From the NCBI GenBank assembly GCA_018287875.1, contig JAGVVL010000015.1:2976001-3040000 (forward strand): a DNA stretch of 64,000 bases. Reading direction: 5' to 3'. This stretch comes from Nigrospora sphaerica (Eukaryota; Ascomycota; Sordariomycetes; Amphisphaeriales; Apiosporaceae). How positions within the stretch are numbered: position 1 is the first letter of the stretch; every line of letters begins with the position of its first letter. Made by a program: the position numbers and the translations under genes. The notes beneath the pieces are model-generated. The model had not been told where the DNA came from, did not search any database, and worked only from the letters and a program-made list of their open reading frames with translations. Positions 20,254 through 32,474 of this stretch are shown here, piece after piece.

Positions 20254-22724
20254 CTAGCCTCCCCGTTCTCCAAATTGCGCGGCCCAGTTCTCGTATTCCT
20301 TCAGCCCGTCCCTGCTCACACTCGGACGAATGGTACGGAGGCTTGCTCGAAAGTCGTCCAGCTCAATCGGCCTGATCTGATCCATCGTCATATGAAGCAG
20401 CGCCTCGCCCAGGGAGCGCAGTGGCCCCATCGCGGCATCTTTGGCCAGGGCCGTGATGTCCGAGCCGGAGAAGCCTGACCAGCAGTTGTTAGTAATAGTT
20501 TCCCGCCACGGGCCGTAGCATCTCCGAACATACCATCCGTCAGTTGAACCAGCTCCGCGATGTCGGCATCGGTGAGACTGTGCTTCTGCTGGCCCAATAG
20601 CGTCCGTAACTGCATCGCCCTCGTCTCGGGCTCGGGCAGTGGGATATACTGCCGTCGGACGAAGCGACGTCGCGCAGCATCGTCGATAGCCCAAGGGAGG
20701 TTTGTGGCTGCCAGCACTAGAACTCGATTGGCGTCCCCCCGACCCTCGCCATTCTTTCCACCGGGGCTGGGCGAGCTTTCCCGTCCGGCGGCTGCTCGTT
20801 GCAGGTCGCTCCACTGGATCAAAAACTCTGTCTTGATCCGCTGCGTCGCTTCGTGCTCCCCGGACCCAGACCGCTGGGAGAGCAGCGAGTCGATCTCATC
20901 AACGAATATGATGCTGGGCGCCATGGCCTTGGCTAATGCGAACAGGGCGCGCACGAGCTTCTCTGACTCGCCCAAGTACTTGCTCGTCAGGCTGCTTGCG
21001 GATATGGAGAAAAAGGTGGACTTGGACTCGGTCGCCACGGCGCGCGCCAGCATGGTCTTTCCCGTACCCGGAGGCCCGAACAGGAGCATGCCCCTCGCAG
21101 GCTCTCGCAGTCCCATAAAAAGGTCGGGACGCAGGAAAGGGTAAACCACCGCTTCGCGAAGGGCATTCTTGGCTATCTCGAGGCCAGCGACATCACTCCA
21201 GTGTACCTCGTCTCCCTCAACTACGATCTCGTTGAAGATGGCCTTAGCAGCCGCGTTGTCGACGCCCGGCGGAAGCTTCTTCAGCACCGACTTCTTCTTC
21301 TGTTCCCAATTTGTCTTCGCCGTATCATCCCCCTCGCCTTCGGTCGAGCCGTCGGACGATCTTCGGGAAACATCAGCGGGCAGAGGGGATTCGCGTTGCT
21401 TCCCTTTTGCCCTCCGCTGTGGGGTGGGTAACGTGCTGTGTAGGCCGTCGTCGTCTGATGCCGAAGATGAATGAACCATACCGTTACGACCACGACGGGC
21501 CACTCGCTTTTTAGCGCTTTGTGGCTGTGTTAATGAGGTATCCCTGGATCTAGTAATGGGTTTCCTCCGCAACGGCTGTTCGACAGAGCTTCCGCTTGAA
21601 CTGGGCACTTCGGATCCCAGGGTTCCGGCGGAGCGAGTACTCGGGTCTAACGGCGCCGAAGAGTTGCTTTTGGACTTGGGGCCACGATCTGTCCGTAAAG
21701 CTCCTGGTGCCGAATCGTGTCTTTCGCCAAGCGACATGGAATTCAGGGCACTTGAAGCCGCCCCCAGAGCGAGCGATGATGGCCCGGGAAAAGCATGGTC
21801 GTCCAGCGACCTTCTGGAGGGATCCGGGCTCGACATTGCGGAACCGCCATTGTCAACAGGCTTGACAAGCCTCCTGGTATGGCTGTCCCAGTGGGTATAC
21901 AACGGAAGCTTCCGAGACTGCTCCGAGGATGGGGTCGGCTCGCCCAAATGGCTGGAGTGGGTGGCCAAGCCAGGGGTCGACGAACGACCGCTGTTCTCCC
22001 TGGCAGGAATGCCCGTCCATGCCAGGGTAGCTGCCTTGCTCGCCCCGGGCTTCTCCGAGGGCTTGGGGGCCGACCGCCGGGGAGTCTTGGTCGACTTCTC
22101 GCTCCTCCCGGGACGAAGGGTGGTTCGCATGATCCGCTTATCCGGGCTGGGGGATCTCGATGACTTTTCCCCGGGGGTTGAGGCATACGGTGGGAGCCGA
22201 GCGGGCGACCGTGATGTGGACGAGGGCAAAACCTGCTCAGTTCCGCTCGTGGTCCGGCCACCCTTCGCCTTGTCCGACGAAGTCCGCGACGGGAAAGAGG
22301 GGCGTGGGGGCAACGCCGGCCGTGAGAGCTCCGTGTAGGAAATTGCCGGTATAGTGCCGCCTCCGATCCAACCCCTCTCACAGGGTTCCGCAGCGGGAGG
22401 GCCGTCAGGTTGGGTCGCGGAGGAGGCACGCGGCATTAGGTTGACCTCTCGTGATACGCGCAAGGCCTCCAAGAGATCGATCCTCTCCTTACACTGCATC
22501 TCTAGAGTCTTGAGGCTGTCGACCAGGGCTCGTTCGGTTTCCGATTTGGGCGCATAGCCTGGCTTGCTGGGTGAGGTGTGGGAGATCTGGTCGAGCGCAT
22601 TCTTCCAGTAGCGCATGGCCTCCTTCTCGTTCCCTTGGCCCTCGTAGTAGACAGCAGTGGAGCATGTCAGGTAACTCTCGTCGTAGGTTTTTTGCAGGTT
22701 GGAAGCGGCCTTGTTTGCCCACAT
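20254..22724 (-). CDS. MIT-domain AAA ATPase (Yta6/Sap1, spastin/fidgetin-like)
   Basis: Meiotic-clade AAA ATPase with an N-terminal MIT domain. Relatives sever microtubules or act on septin/ESCRT-type assemblies; in yeast the closest are Yta6 and Sap1. Exon 1 is 22724-20534 and exon 2 is 20474-20254, GTATGT...CAG; 2412 nt give 803 residues. MIT-like helices fill residues 1-85 ([35 protein letters not shown]). A long disordered Ser/Pro/Arg region follows to about 470. Walker A GPPGTGKT is near 549, Walker B IIFVDEID near 604 and the arginine-finger region [12 protein letters not shown] near 680. The frame stays open upstream of the chosen ATG to a TAG at about 22799 that could be a splice acceptor, so the N-terminus may be longer. 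Confidence 0.88.
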
Positions 22725-24254
22725 GCTCGCATTTGCGCCCCGAGCGACCAGACCATGCAGACAAAGGACTGTGTAGAGCGAAGGGCGGCAGCAACTCGAC
22801 TAGGGCCTGGAGATGCGCGGGCTGTGTACCTGGTAGATTCCTTCCCGACTGGCGTTGCGACGCATAGACATGGGCCGAGGGCTGAGTTTTGGTAGATGGG
22901 GAGTCGTGATGCGCCTCGGGGCAGCAGCTGAGCGGGCTGTATGCAAGGTAAGGGTAGTGCAGCACCAGCCCCGCGATGATCTACCTGTAGCTGATGTTTG
23001 AGCCGAGTCGGCAGCTGGTTGGCTGGCTGGCTGGGGTTACGTTTTGTCGACTATGATGTAGATGTACCTAATGGGCCGTAGTTACTGGGTTGTAGGTAGG
23101 TCATGTAGGTACTTGAGCCCTGCGAAGGATGCCTCGTGCACCTCGCGGTACTTGGTAGTGCTTTCTGTGGGCACGCGCGGCAATCGCCCGGCCGAGTGTG
23201 TACGTATTAGGGGAGCGCGTACCTCTTCTGGGCAATTTGCCGTGGATGTATGACCGACTTTGTTTAACGTTGACAAGGCCAGAGGAGGCAGGCAAAAACC
23301 AAACGAGAGGCCGGAATGACAGCTGCACGTACGGTTGACGTGGGATTTCCTTTGATGATCTTGACTGCGTGACCGATGGGGGGCAGAACCTGCCGGGCCT
23401 GTGACGTAAGGTAGTTGTCGGTGGGGTGCGTATGTACAGACACACCCGACGGTATTGGCACGGGCGTTCAGGATGCTACCACTACTGTATATACACGATT
23501 GAGGTTAGGAGGGGTTCTGAGCATGTGCCTGGGATGGATGGGTAGATGGTTTCAGTTCCTACTCACCAAGGTATGTACTTTGCAATAACGCAGGCGACGA
23601 CACGTTCATATGTGGCTGCTCTTCATGGGTGGCGGGTGGTGCCCGTCTCTGTCCCGGCCCGCCGCGACGATGGGGGGTTTTCGTTCCGTCTTCCAGGGAC
23701 CTCGGGGCATCCTCAGGCAGAAATGCTGGCCTCGTGCGTCGCTATCAGGCGCCGTCCACACCCTGCCAAGACCAGCCATGGATTACCGTGAAGCCACGGC
23801 AGAACGTGCTTCTCCCACATCCCGTTGAATCGTGCCATTCCAGCCACGAGTAATGAACGAAGGCCCCGGGGTGAGGCCAGGGGAGGAGGGAGGTAAAAGA
23901 GGTGTGTAACTAGGATAACCTCCAGGGGCACACGCGGCACGGCACAGAATACAGAACCGCAGCTGCACCGCGCCGCTGCGCTTCACACCGCATTGCACAC
24001 TGCACATGACAAAATGACGTCTTGGGCCTGCGCGACCATCCATGCCTTTCCTGGGCGTGCTTCGGCCCCTGAGCTGGCTGCATTTCATCGGCGTCTGCCA
24101 GACACCTGAACAGGGCCAGGCTCCATACCAGCATCAGCCGCATCTCTCATCCAATGCAGTAGACGTGCCTATTGCCCTGAGCCACATGACCGTTCGCTAT
24201 CTCCTATTAGTAGAGCCATCGCCATGTACGTACACCATTGCATCAGCTGGCCAG
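22725..24254. other. Intergenic, AAA ATPase promoter side
   Basis: May contain a missing first exon of the AAA ATPase between about 22725 and 22900. TAGGTA/TACCTA words cluster at 23060-23120. No other coding signal recognised. Confidence 0.45.
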
Positions 24255-26084
24255 CTATGCCTCAGCCTCGTCGTCCCTTGGTAGTCGCATCCCCATCATG
24301 CCCAGAATGTTACCGGCTGGCCCTGCTGTTCCTCCCTGGCTCTTGAAGCTCTCCAGCAAGTTCTTGGCCAAGTTGTAATCAATATCGATTTCTTCGTCGC
24401 CGCTCTCCGCGTCCGCTTCTGCGTCGGCTTTCCCGCTCCCATCCGACATCGTTGCTGGCCCCTTTTCTTTCAAAGCCTTGGCCTGCTGCTTTCGAGGTTC
24501 CAGCTGTAGGGCACCATGCGAGTTGAGCTCGGCCTGCATTTGGGCCGTGAGCTGCTTGATCTCCTCTTCTTCGTCCTCGTTGCCACTCTCGCCATGCTCT
24601 GGCGGTTGTCTGCTTTTGCTGGCGCTGGCTGTTCGCTGTGAAGTTTCCTCCTTCGTTGGCATGCCCATCATCTCCCGCATCATTTTGGAAAACTGTTCCT
24701 CGTCGAAACTGATCTCCTTGTCTTCGTCCTCGCTGAAATCCGTGTCGCCCGAGTCCGTCATATCGTCTTCATCCATGTCGTCGAGCTCTGCACCTTCTGG
24801 CCCGGCCGTGCCGTCGTTGAGGAACGACTCGAAGCGAGAAACTATTTTCTGGAGGTCTGCCTGGGCAGAAGCGTCCCCAAACTCCGGTTGCTTGCGTTTC
24901 CGCCCCTCACGTTTGCCATCGAGCTCGTTTTCGAAATCTTCGAAATTGATATCCATCCATGATTCGTCATCGTCCCGGCCAGCATCGGGCCAACTCTCAA
25001 TGACAGCATCCGTTGGAAGAGCTTCGTCGCCATCTTCCTCCACGTCCTCCAACAAAATGGCGAACTCACGAGCGATACGGCTATTCTTCTTGTCTGCGCT
25101 GGACGCAAGCATTTCAAAGCCGCTGGTTAGTTTCATGCCCATCTCCAACCGTGCAAATCTCTTTTGGCTTTCCTCAGCAGCCGTGGTCTCGTCTTCTGCA
25201 ACTTCCATAATGGGTGTCCATGCCGGCGGCGTTAAAAAGCGCTGAGACTTCAACTGCGCGAAAAGGACCTTGGTAAACTTGACGCTCACGGTAACGAGGT
25301 CCTGGGGAGGGAATCGGAGCTTGCCAGAGGGAGACAAGAGAGACTTCATAGAGACGGGATCTCGGAGGTAGAAGGCCTCGACGGCAGGCGAGATGGCCGC
25401 TGGTTTCTCGTGAAGAATGTAGGCGAGCTTTCTTGGCACTGTGACGAGTGAATGGTGCATCGACTCTGTGATTTGCTTGGGGTATTTCTCCAGCCGGTAG
25501 AAAGCCTCGGCCTCAATAAATGGCGAATGAATGAGGGAGCCAGGGTTCGCCTTGAGGTGGCCCACTGCTTCCTCCAACGACAGGGGCTTCTTTTCAGTTT
25601 GGCCCGGCGGTAGGGGGATGATATGGAGTTTCCCCTGGTGCATCCAAGTTCGGTTGGTATCGATCTCGGGGCTCAGCCACGACGGTAGCACATTCGCAGC
25701 TTCCACCAGCAAGAACTCGCCATCGCTGTCGAAGACTCGCACCCACAGGTTGTCGAAAGACTTGGAGAGCTCGCGGAGTAAGAAGACAATGAGCCACTCG
25801 TCCTCAACAGCATCGCCGTAGCATGAGCTTCCGTGCAGATAGACGAGGCCCCGTTGGTTCTTGATCTCCAGTTGGAAAGCGTCACGTTGCCATATATAGC
25901 CTCTGGTCAGCCGGTCCGCGATCTGCATGGCCGTCCTACGGACAGTTTCCAGAGCCGAGAGCAGTTTCCGCGCCTCCAGCTGCTCGTCGAGAACGACCAG
26001 GATGTACTCGACACAGTTTTCCGGGAGTTGGCGGGGAAAGCCATCGTGGCCCTGTTCGAAAAAGTCAAACTTATCCGAGTCCAT
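24255..26084 (-). CDS. SGT1/ecdysoneless (ECD) family protein
   Basis: Single-exon, 609 residues. Members of the SGT1/ecdysoneless family (not the Hsp90 co-chaperone Sgt1) act in transcription and pre-mRNA splicing; a fission yeast member is named Sgt1. Family-typical blocks in the first 200 residues are NCVEYILVVLDEQLEARKLL, RGYIWQRDAFQLEI, VEDEWLIVFLLRELS and WVRVFDSDGEFLLVEAANVL followed by PSWLSPE. The C-terminal half is acidic and probably disordered (MDEDDMTDSGDTDFSEDED, QMAAELNSH-like helices, GDEEIDIDYNLAKNLLESF). The length fits the family. It is divergently arranged with SMC6, 634 bases apart. Confidence 0.88.
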   Translation of the reverse strand: MDSDKFDFFEQGHDGFPRQLPENCVEYILVVLDEQLEARKLLSALETVRRTAMQIADRLTRGYIWQRDAFQLEIKNQRGLVYLHGSSCYGDAVEDEWLIVFLLRELSKSFDNLWVRVFDSDGEFLLVEAANVLPSWLSPEIDTNRTWMHQGKLHIIPLPPGQTEKKPLSLEEAVGHLKANPGSLIHSPFIEAEAFYRLEKYPKQITESMHHSLVTVPRKLAYILHEKPAAISPAVEAFYLRDPVSMKSLLSPSGKLRFPPQDLVTVSVKFTKVLFAQLKSQRFLTPPAWTPIMEVAEDETTAAEESQKRFARLEMGMKLTSGFEMLASSADKKNSRIAREFAILLEDVEEDGDEALPTDAVIESWPDAGRDDDESWMDINFEDFENELDGKREGRKRKQPEFGDASAQADLQKIVSRFESFLNDGTAGPEGAELDDMDEDDMTDSGDTDFSEDEDKEISFDEEQFSKMMREMMGMPTKEETSQRTASASKSRQPPEHGESGNEDEEEEIKQLTAQMQAELNSHGALQLEPRKQQAKALKEKGPATMSDGSGKADAEADAESGDEEIDIDYNLAKNLLESFKSQGGTAGPAGNILGMMGMRLPRDDEAEA

Positions 26085-26718
26085 TACGCCAGGGAAGATG
26101 TAATGAGGGCGACTGGGTTGCTCTCCTTAGGGGTATACAGGTGAAAATGCGCTGAACCTGGGTGAGAGGTCAACTTAAGTACTTATTTCGCCACATCCTA
26201 CTACGTTATGCAGACGCTTCCCCTTGCTTCGGTGCATGAAATGGATTCCAGAGGACCGGGGTCTGCCAGCCTATCGATAGTGGGCGCGCGAAAGTTTAAT
26301 GGGTACGAGGGAAGCTTAGGAACCCATAGCCGAGCATCGCGTCTCCCCGCGTAACACAAGCGCGTCTCAACGGTGACCCCAACATTGTGATGTGCTGAAG
26401 TTAGCAGCTTGGTAAAATATCGATATCCCATATATCGCCTACGGTCGCCGCGGCCTGGATATTCTCAGAACGTTCCGGGGAAGTGCGTCTCTCGCAAACA
26501 CATGATTCACCTCAAAACACCTCGATAACCCAAGAAGGCGCGGTGACACCCACCACCGGCGCTTGCACACGCGCTCTATCGCGCTGTTGTGCCATGCCCG
26601 CTGATGACCCAAGTACTACTGTAGTGAAACGCTCGAAGCCTCCAGTCAGCCCAGTCAGCATACTACCGACCTGACCTGCAATCACCTTGCCCAGCTTCCC
26701 TACTGTGGGCGCAACACA
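26085..26718. promoter_or_regulatory. Divergent promoter, SGT1/ECD and SMC6
   Basis: 634 bases between two start codons on opposite strands, both essential-type nuclear genes. Contains AT-rich stretches (about 26170-26215 and 26400-26440). No motif can be assigned with confidence. Confidence 0.5.
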
Positions 26719-29700
26719 ATGCCCTCCGTGGCCAGGCCGAAGCGTTTGCGCGCTGCTCTGGACGATGGCGATGACGATGGGGTAGTCATTGCCCAGGCCA
26801 GCTCCAGTTTGCGGGGCGAAAGCGTGAGTACCCGTGGCGTGGAGCTGCACATAGAGATGTCCGCCGGCCTGTCCAGCTGACTTGTGAATGCAGCAGAGGA
26901 AGAAGGCCCGCGTTTCGGACGCGGGACGCAGCAAGCCGACGGCCCGTTCGCGTCCTGAGCCGTTACCTAGCAGCGACGGCGGAAACGACGGTATTCCCGG
27001 AGTGGGGGACAGACACCACGACATGCGCGACACCACGGCACCGCCCTCCGCGACCCAGTACGAACAGATGCGCGACGCCGGTTACCGACACCTGGAGCAC
27101 GCCGATGAAGACGACCAGAGAGCCACTCAGCGACTGCAGGCCCGGCCACAGCGTGTTGGTGACAACATCGCCTCCCTAAACGCCGTTATCGAGAGCATTA
27201 CCTGTACCAACTTCATGTGCCACACGCGACTTCACTGCGACCTGGGTCCCCTGCTCAACTTCATTGTCGGCGAGAACGGCAGTGGAAAGAGTGCCATTCT
27301 GACCGCCATTACTCTTTGCCTCGGTGGCAAGGCCAGCTCGACCAACCGTGGCGCCAGCCTGCGGAGTTTCATCAAGGAGGGGCAGGACCATGCCAGTCTC
27401 CGTGTCAAGATCAAGAACCAGGGCCCCGATGCGTACCAGCCTGCGACGTACGGCGATTCCATTATCGTCGAGCGCAACTTCAACAGGTCTGGTGCCAGCG
27501 GGTTCAAGCTGAAGACGGCCAACGAGTATACCGTGTCCACCAAGAAAGGGGACGTGGATGACGTTGTTGAGTACTACTGTCTCCAGGTCGACAACCCTCT
27601 GAATGTCCTGTCCCAGGACAACGCCCGGCAATTTCTCAACGCCGCTTCGGCCTCCGTCAAGTATAAGTATTTCCTCCAGGGCACTCAATTGGAGCAACTT
27701 GACCACGACCTCAAGCTATTTGCAGAGTTGATGGACAACCAGGAGGCCAAGCAAGAGGAATACCAGGAGACCGTTGCAGAACTGAAGGAAAGATATGAAA
27801 AGGCCAAAAAGATAAAAGAAACGAGCGACAAGAACGAGGAAATGCGCCGAAAGAACCGCGTCTATATGAATCAGCTGGCATGGGCCCAAGTCGAAGAACA
27901 AGAGACCATCCTCGAGGAGAAGATCAACGCCATCAGACATGCCGAGGAGGAGGTTCAACGCCTGCAGCAAGTGCTTGAAGAGAAGACGGCCCAGCTGGCA
28001 GTGTCGGACGATAAAATCAAACATGCCCAGGAGGCCCTGGATCAAGTGAACCAGGCCGAAGGTGATTGGACCGACAAACTTTCTGAGGCCGAGGCAAATC
28101 TGAAGACGGCCAAAGAGGCTGTTTCACAGCTACATAGCCAGGAGCGAGAGCTCCACGAGCAGATCAAGCAGGCCGCCCGCATCGTGAAAACCAAGGAGCA
28201 GAGCATTGCCGCCGAGGACGAGCGGTTGAAAGCAGTCAACGATGGCGCAGCCGCGAAAGCACAAGCTGCTCTGGACGAGGCGAAGGAAGCCCAGCAGGCC
28301 CTCGTCGAAAAGATTGACCAGCACGCGAACCAGTCACCACAACTACAGGAGGAATTTGCCACAGCTGAGAAAGAGGCCCAGGAGGCTGCGGCGGTCGTCG
28401 AGGCGAAGCGCAGAGAAGTCGGCGCCGCGGAAGGACGTATACGAGCACTGGACCAAAGCCGTGGCGATTCGATGGCTGGGTATCATCCTAAAATGTCGCA
28501 GCTTCTTAGGAACATCAAGGCGGATGGCGGCTTTCGCGAGGAACCCATCGGGCCGCTGGGCTTGCATGTCCAGTTGACACAGCCAAGGTGGTCCTCCATT
28601 CTAGAGACGATGCTGAATACGCTTCTCAACTCATTCATCGTTTCCAACCTTGAGGACCAGAAGCGCATGAACCAGCATTTCGAGCGCCTCGGCATGTCCC
28701 AGGGGCATTCTGTCTTCATCAGTCACCCCGGTTTTGTTATCCGCGAGCTGCAGGAGCCGGACCCGAAGTTTGAGACCGTTTTGCGTGTTCTCAAGTTCGA
28801 CAACCATCGTGTCAGAGACCAGTTCATTTTGTCGAACAACATTGAGCAACTCCTTCTCGCACCTACCCGTGTTCAGGGCCAAGATATCATGTTTGACGAC
28901 CAACCACCATTGCACGCTACTGCCTGCATCACTCCTCACGACAAGAGAGGCCAGGGGCTACGTCTGTCGCGGAAAAGGAACAGTTTCGAAACGTCGACAA
29001 TCAGAATTGACCCAAAGATAAGGCCACGTATGAAATCCGACACTGACACCCAAATCCGAATGCAAAGGGAAGTGCTTGAGCAGCTGCAAGCCGAATACAG
29101 GGAGTTGGAAAACTCCAAGAGAAGCGCCCAGCACGCGGCTCTGCGATGTAGCCAGGCGGTGACGAAACACAAAAAGCAGGCGGCGGACTTGGAAAGGCAG
29201 CGGCGGACAGCCAGGGTGGAAGTGGATAGGGCACAAGACGCCTTTGACCATTTCGAGGGGGACGACACGAGGCTTCAAGGTCTCCGGGAGGCTCTTCAGG
29301 AGGCACAGGAGAAGCACGAGCACTATGGGCAACAGTATGCGGGCATGCATCTCGAGAAGGAGGAAAAGAGCAAGGTGCTCGAGGACCTTCGGCAAGAGTA
29401 CAAGCGCGTCAAGTTGGACGTAGCCGATTTCAGGACACGCCGCGACAAAGCGCAAAACAAGGTCGATCGGCTGAAGGAGTTGAGGAAGACCAGCCTGGCG
29501 GAGCTCAACCAAGCCCACGAGTCTATTGATTTGGCCAAGATGGCCAAAGTCGATGCCGAGAAAGCCCGCGAGGAACAGGAGCACACTGTCCAAGAATTCA
29601 TTGCAGGTGCGAGTGAGGCGGCGCCGCAGCGTGTTGTCATCCCCGAGGGTGAGACGTATGCCAGCATCGAGCGAAAGTTCCACGCCGTGAGAGAGCAGTT

Positions 29701-30450
29701 GCGTCGCTTCCGCGAACATGTCGGAGCCAGCGAGGAAGAGATTAATAACCGCCTGATTCAGGCCAGCGAGAAATACCACGAGGCCGAAAGGACGCAGAAG
29801 AATCTGTCCTCGCTCTTGTTCGAACTCAAGAAAGCCCTCAACAACCGGCTGGACAAGTGGCGAGCTTTCCAACGTCTCATCTCGGCCCAGTCGCGCGCCA
29901 ACTTCCAATACCTCCTCAGCGAGCGAGGCTTCCGAGGCAAGCTGTTGCTTGACCACGTGAACAAGGCCCTCGAGATTCGGGTTGAGCCTGACAGCACGAA
30001 GAGGGATAACTCGGGCCGCAACACCAAGACGCTTTCGGGCGGCGAGAAGTCGTTTTCGTCCATCTGCTTGCTGCTGGCCATTTGGGACGCCATGGGGTCG
30101 CCCTTACGCTGCCTCGACGAGTTCGATGTCTTCATGGACAACGTCAATCGTGCTATATCCACTAACATGTTGGTAAGTTACCCCGTAGCCTGAACACCCC
30201 TCCCTACACGAGGCCGTCGACATAGGCTGATGGGCTCGCCCAACAACAGGTCGAGGCCGCCCGGCGATCGGTCGGCAAGCAATTTATCCTGATCACCCCC
30301 AACGCTATCGAAGGTCGGGCCAAGGTCGACAAGGACGTCAAAATCATCAGGTACGAGATGCCAGTCCCTCCCTATCGTTTGCTGCTCTCCCACTGACATG
30401 ATCTCGACAGACTCAGCGACCCTCGGCAGACGCTCCTCGCAGATCTCTAA
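26719..30450 (+). CDS. SMC6: SMC6, ATPase of the SMC5/6 DNA-repair complex
   Basis: Core subunit of the SMC5/6 complex, needed for recombinational repair and rDNA/replication-fork stability. Exons: 26719-26823, 26894-30172, 30250-30350, 30411-30450; 3525 nt give 1174 residues. Exon 1 encodes MPSVARPKRLRAALDDGDDD and joins through GTGAGT...GCTGAC...CAG to QRKKARV, giving the usual basic/acidic N-terminus. Walker A GENGSGKS lies near 161-168, a hinge between long coiled coils near 590-740 (FREEPIGPLGLHVQL onward), the ABC signature LSGGEKS near 1082 and Walker B LRCLDEFDVFMD near 1106. The last exons encode VEAARRSVGKQFILITPNAI and end LSDPRQTLLADL. A shorter start at 26888 is also possible, but it reads across the exon 2 acceptor. 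Confidence 0.95.
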
Positions 30451-31406
30451 TGGCGAGCCCTCATTCCCTCCGTCTCCCACGACGGTAACCACATGCGTGC
30501 GGTGTCCTTGTCATGAGCTTGGCGCAGCACCCTGCTTTGGTCTTTGGAGGGGTTGCATTCCACAACTCGGGCCACGGGAAACGTACCCTCTGTACTGACG
30601 AATTTGTAAAGGTGCCACGGACTGCACGAAACCTATGGCGTTAAGGCGCGGTGCAGTTCGGGCTTAGAGAAGGGGAAGACGGCCAACTCAGTCGCACATG
30701 GAGACGCTCTCCTGAACACCCCCCTTTTGTCGCTCACGCTTGCGAATGATTTTCAATGGTTATTGTTTCTGGTGAGCTAGTGGGTGCCGTCGGTCTGCCT
30801 TGTCCCCATACCAAGGGGCCCGCAGCTAGGCGTGCATAAATTGCGCGGGCGGACGAGGGCGAATATCTCGTTACGATGCCACCCCCCTGTTCATCAATCC
30901 TGGCAGCCCGTGTGCTTATTCTCAGCTCCACCAAGGCCGCTAATGTATGTATGCGCACGTGTGAATGTTGTGTTTGCACAATGCACGCGCATCATGCATC
31001 CATCTACCAAACCCCCATCCCCAGGTCTCGTGTGTGTGAGAGTGTGGTAATGCTACATGGTATCCTACATAGATGCGGGGCAGACAACCGAGCTGGCCAG
31101 GCGCCCTAACCTGCGGCAGACTAGTAATAACGGATGCGACTGTAGGTCGGGGACGACAGCGGATGACCTCGAACCCAGCCGATCCGCGCGCGCCACCCCA
31201 GTCACTCTAAATTCTACATGTAGAATGTAGGCCGGCCTGGACAATACGTATGTATGTGCATCCCGACCCTGCCCCTAGCTTCAACCCTACCCCGGCGAGC
31301 GTATACGGCTGTGCAAGCGGTATGAGAGTGGGCCGCGGGGGACAGCGAGGCAGAGGGTATATAGTCAGGCGGCTGTCATATAATCGCTGGGGCGGATCAT
31401 CGACGG
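30451..31406. other. Convergent intergenic region, SMC6 and COQ9
   Basis: 956 bases holding the two 3' flanks. A short perfect inverted repeat, TTCTACATGTAGAA, lies at about 31210-31223; it is too short and AT-rich to call a terminator or TIR. No gene seen. Confidence 0.5.
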
Positions 31407-32474
31407 TTAGATCCGCGCGCCCTTGCTCCGCAGAACATTCACGCCCGCGGCGGCCGTGAAGCCCACCCAGCGCCTGACGCCTCCTAGGGCGCCAGAAACC
31501 GAGGCGGTCTCATCGAGGCGGCGCTGCAGGAACTCACGGGTGTCGCTGAAGCCAGCGGAGCGGTCGTTGGTCATGAAGAGCTCGGACGAGGCGTAGATGG
31601 CCGAGAGGGAGCCGCGCTTCGTGTACCAGGAGGGATCAACAGATACATCGCCCGCGAGGTGGTAGATTTCGTCGGCGAGGAGGGCGAGTTCGTGGAGGGA
31701 GGCCGGGACACGCGAGGGCTGCGCCATGACGGCGAGGGCCTGTGAGACGACGGTTAGCCAAGGCTCATATACTCGCACGTGCCGGGTAGGACGTCCGAGC
31801 GGGGGGGGGACCGGGACGGGCGACGTTCCGGCAGCGATTCGTTCACTCTCACCCTTGGCACAAGGCGAGTGAATATAACGCCACCGGACGGCCGATTACG
31901 ACGAGCATGGGGGTCAACGGGCGAGGTGGGCTGGACGTGGTGAGGAGAGGGGGTGGTAAGCCAACTGCAAATGAGCGCTACACACCTCTTGCCAGCGGTG
32001 GATGACCTGCTGGTTCGACAGCAGGCGTTCCCACGTCAGACGCTCGACTCTTTCCGGAACCGAGAAAACGGGGGGCTGGGCGGCGGCGTCGGGCGAGCCG
32101 TGATGCCGGGCGTGGGGAGCACTGAAGAGGGCGGCGCTCCTGGGGGCCAGGGCCTCGCGCTTGGTGACCAGGTGGTACTTGATGAGGCTGAAGGGGCCGT
32201 CGGGCAGCAGGTTGGTGCTGATGTCGAGGTAGCCGGCATCGCGGGCGCCACGGGTCAGGGCCTTCTGCGAGAAGCCGTGCTCGGGAACGTGCGCATAGGC
32301 GGCATCGAGAATGGCGCGTTCGGTCGAGTTGAAGGGGCCCGGTGGCGGCGGGTGATCGTGAGAATGGTAGCGACGGGTGGGCAGGGCGCCGCGGCACGCC
32401 TGGAGGGGCTGCCGTCGAGCCGCCGCCGCCGCCGCCGCCAGCCTGGTGCTGAGTGCCACGCGTGAAGGGGCCAT
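31407..32474 (-). CDS. COQ9: COQ9, ubiquinone biosynthesis lipid-binding protein
   Basis: Coq9 binds isoprenoid lipid and delivers the intermediate to the Coq7 hydroxylase in the mitochondrial CoQ synthome. Exon 1 is 32474-31986 and exon 2 is 31739-31407, joined across GTGTGT...CACAG; 489+333 nt give 273 residues. The N-terminus is a mitochondrial presequence (Ala/Arg-rich, no acid until about residue 38). The TetR-like helical part begins ERAILDAAYAHVPEHGFSQK and continues ARDAGYLDISTNLLPDGPFS. The lipid-binding C-terminal part contains ALLADEIYHLAGD and DPSWYTKRGSLSAIYASSEL followed by FMTNDRSAGFSDTREFLQRR, all conserved Coq9 blocks. The intron of 246 nt is longer than most in the window. 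Confidence 0.93.

Noticed and set aside
28958..29956. 332-codon ORF antisense to SMC6
   Set aside because: Lies within the coiled coil of SMC6 and has the Leu-rich composition expected opposite Gln/Glu/Lys codons.
31205..31230. Inverted repeat TTCTACATGTAGAA as a terminator or transposon end
   Set aside because: Only 7-bp arms with no loop, no partner repeat and no terminator role expected in a fungal nuclear genome.
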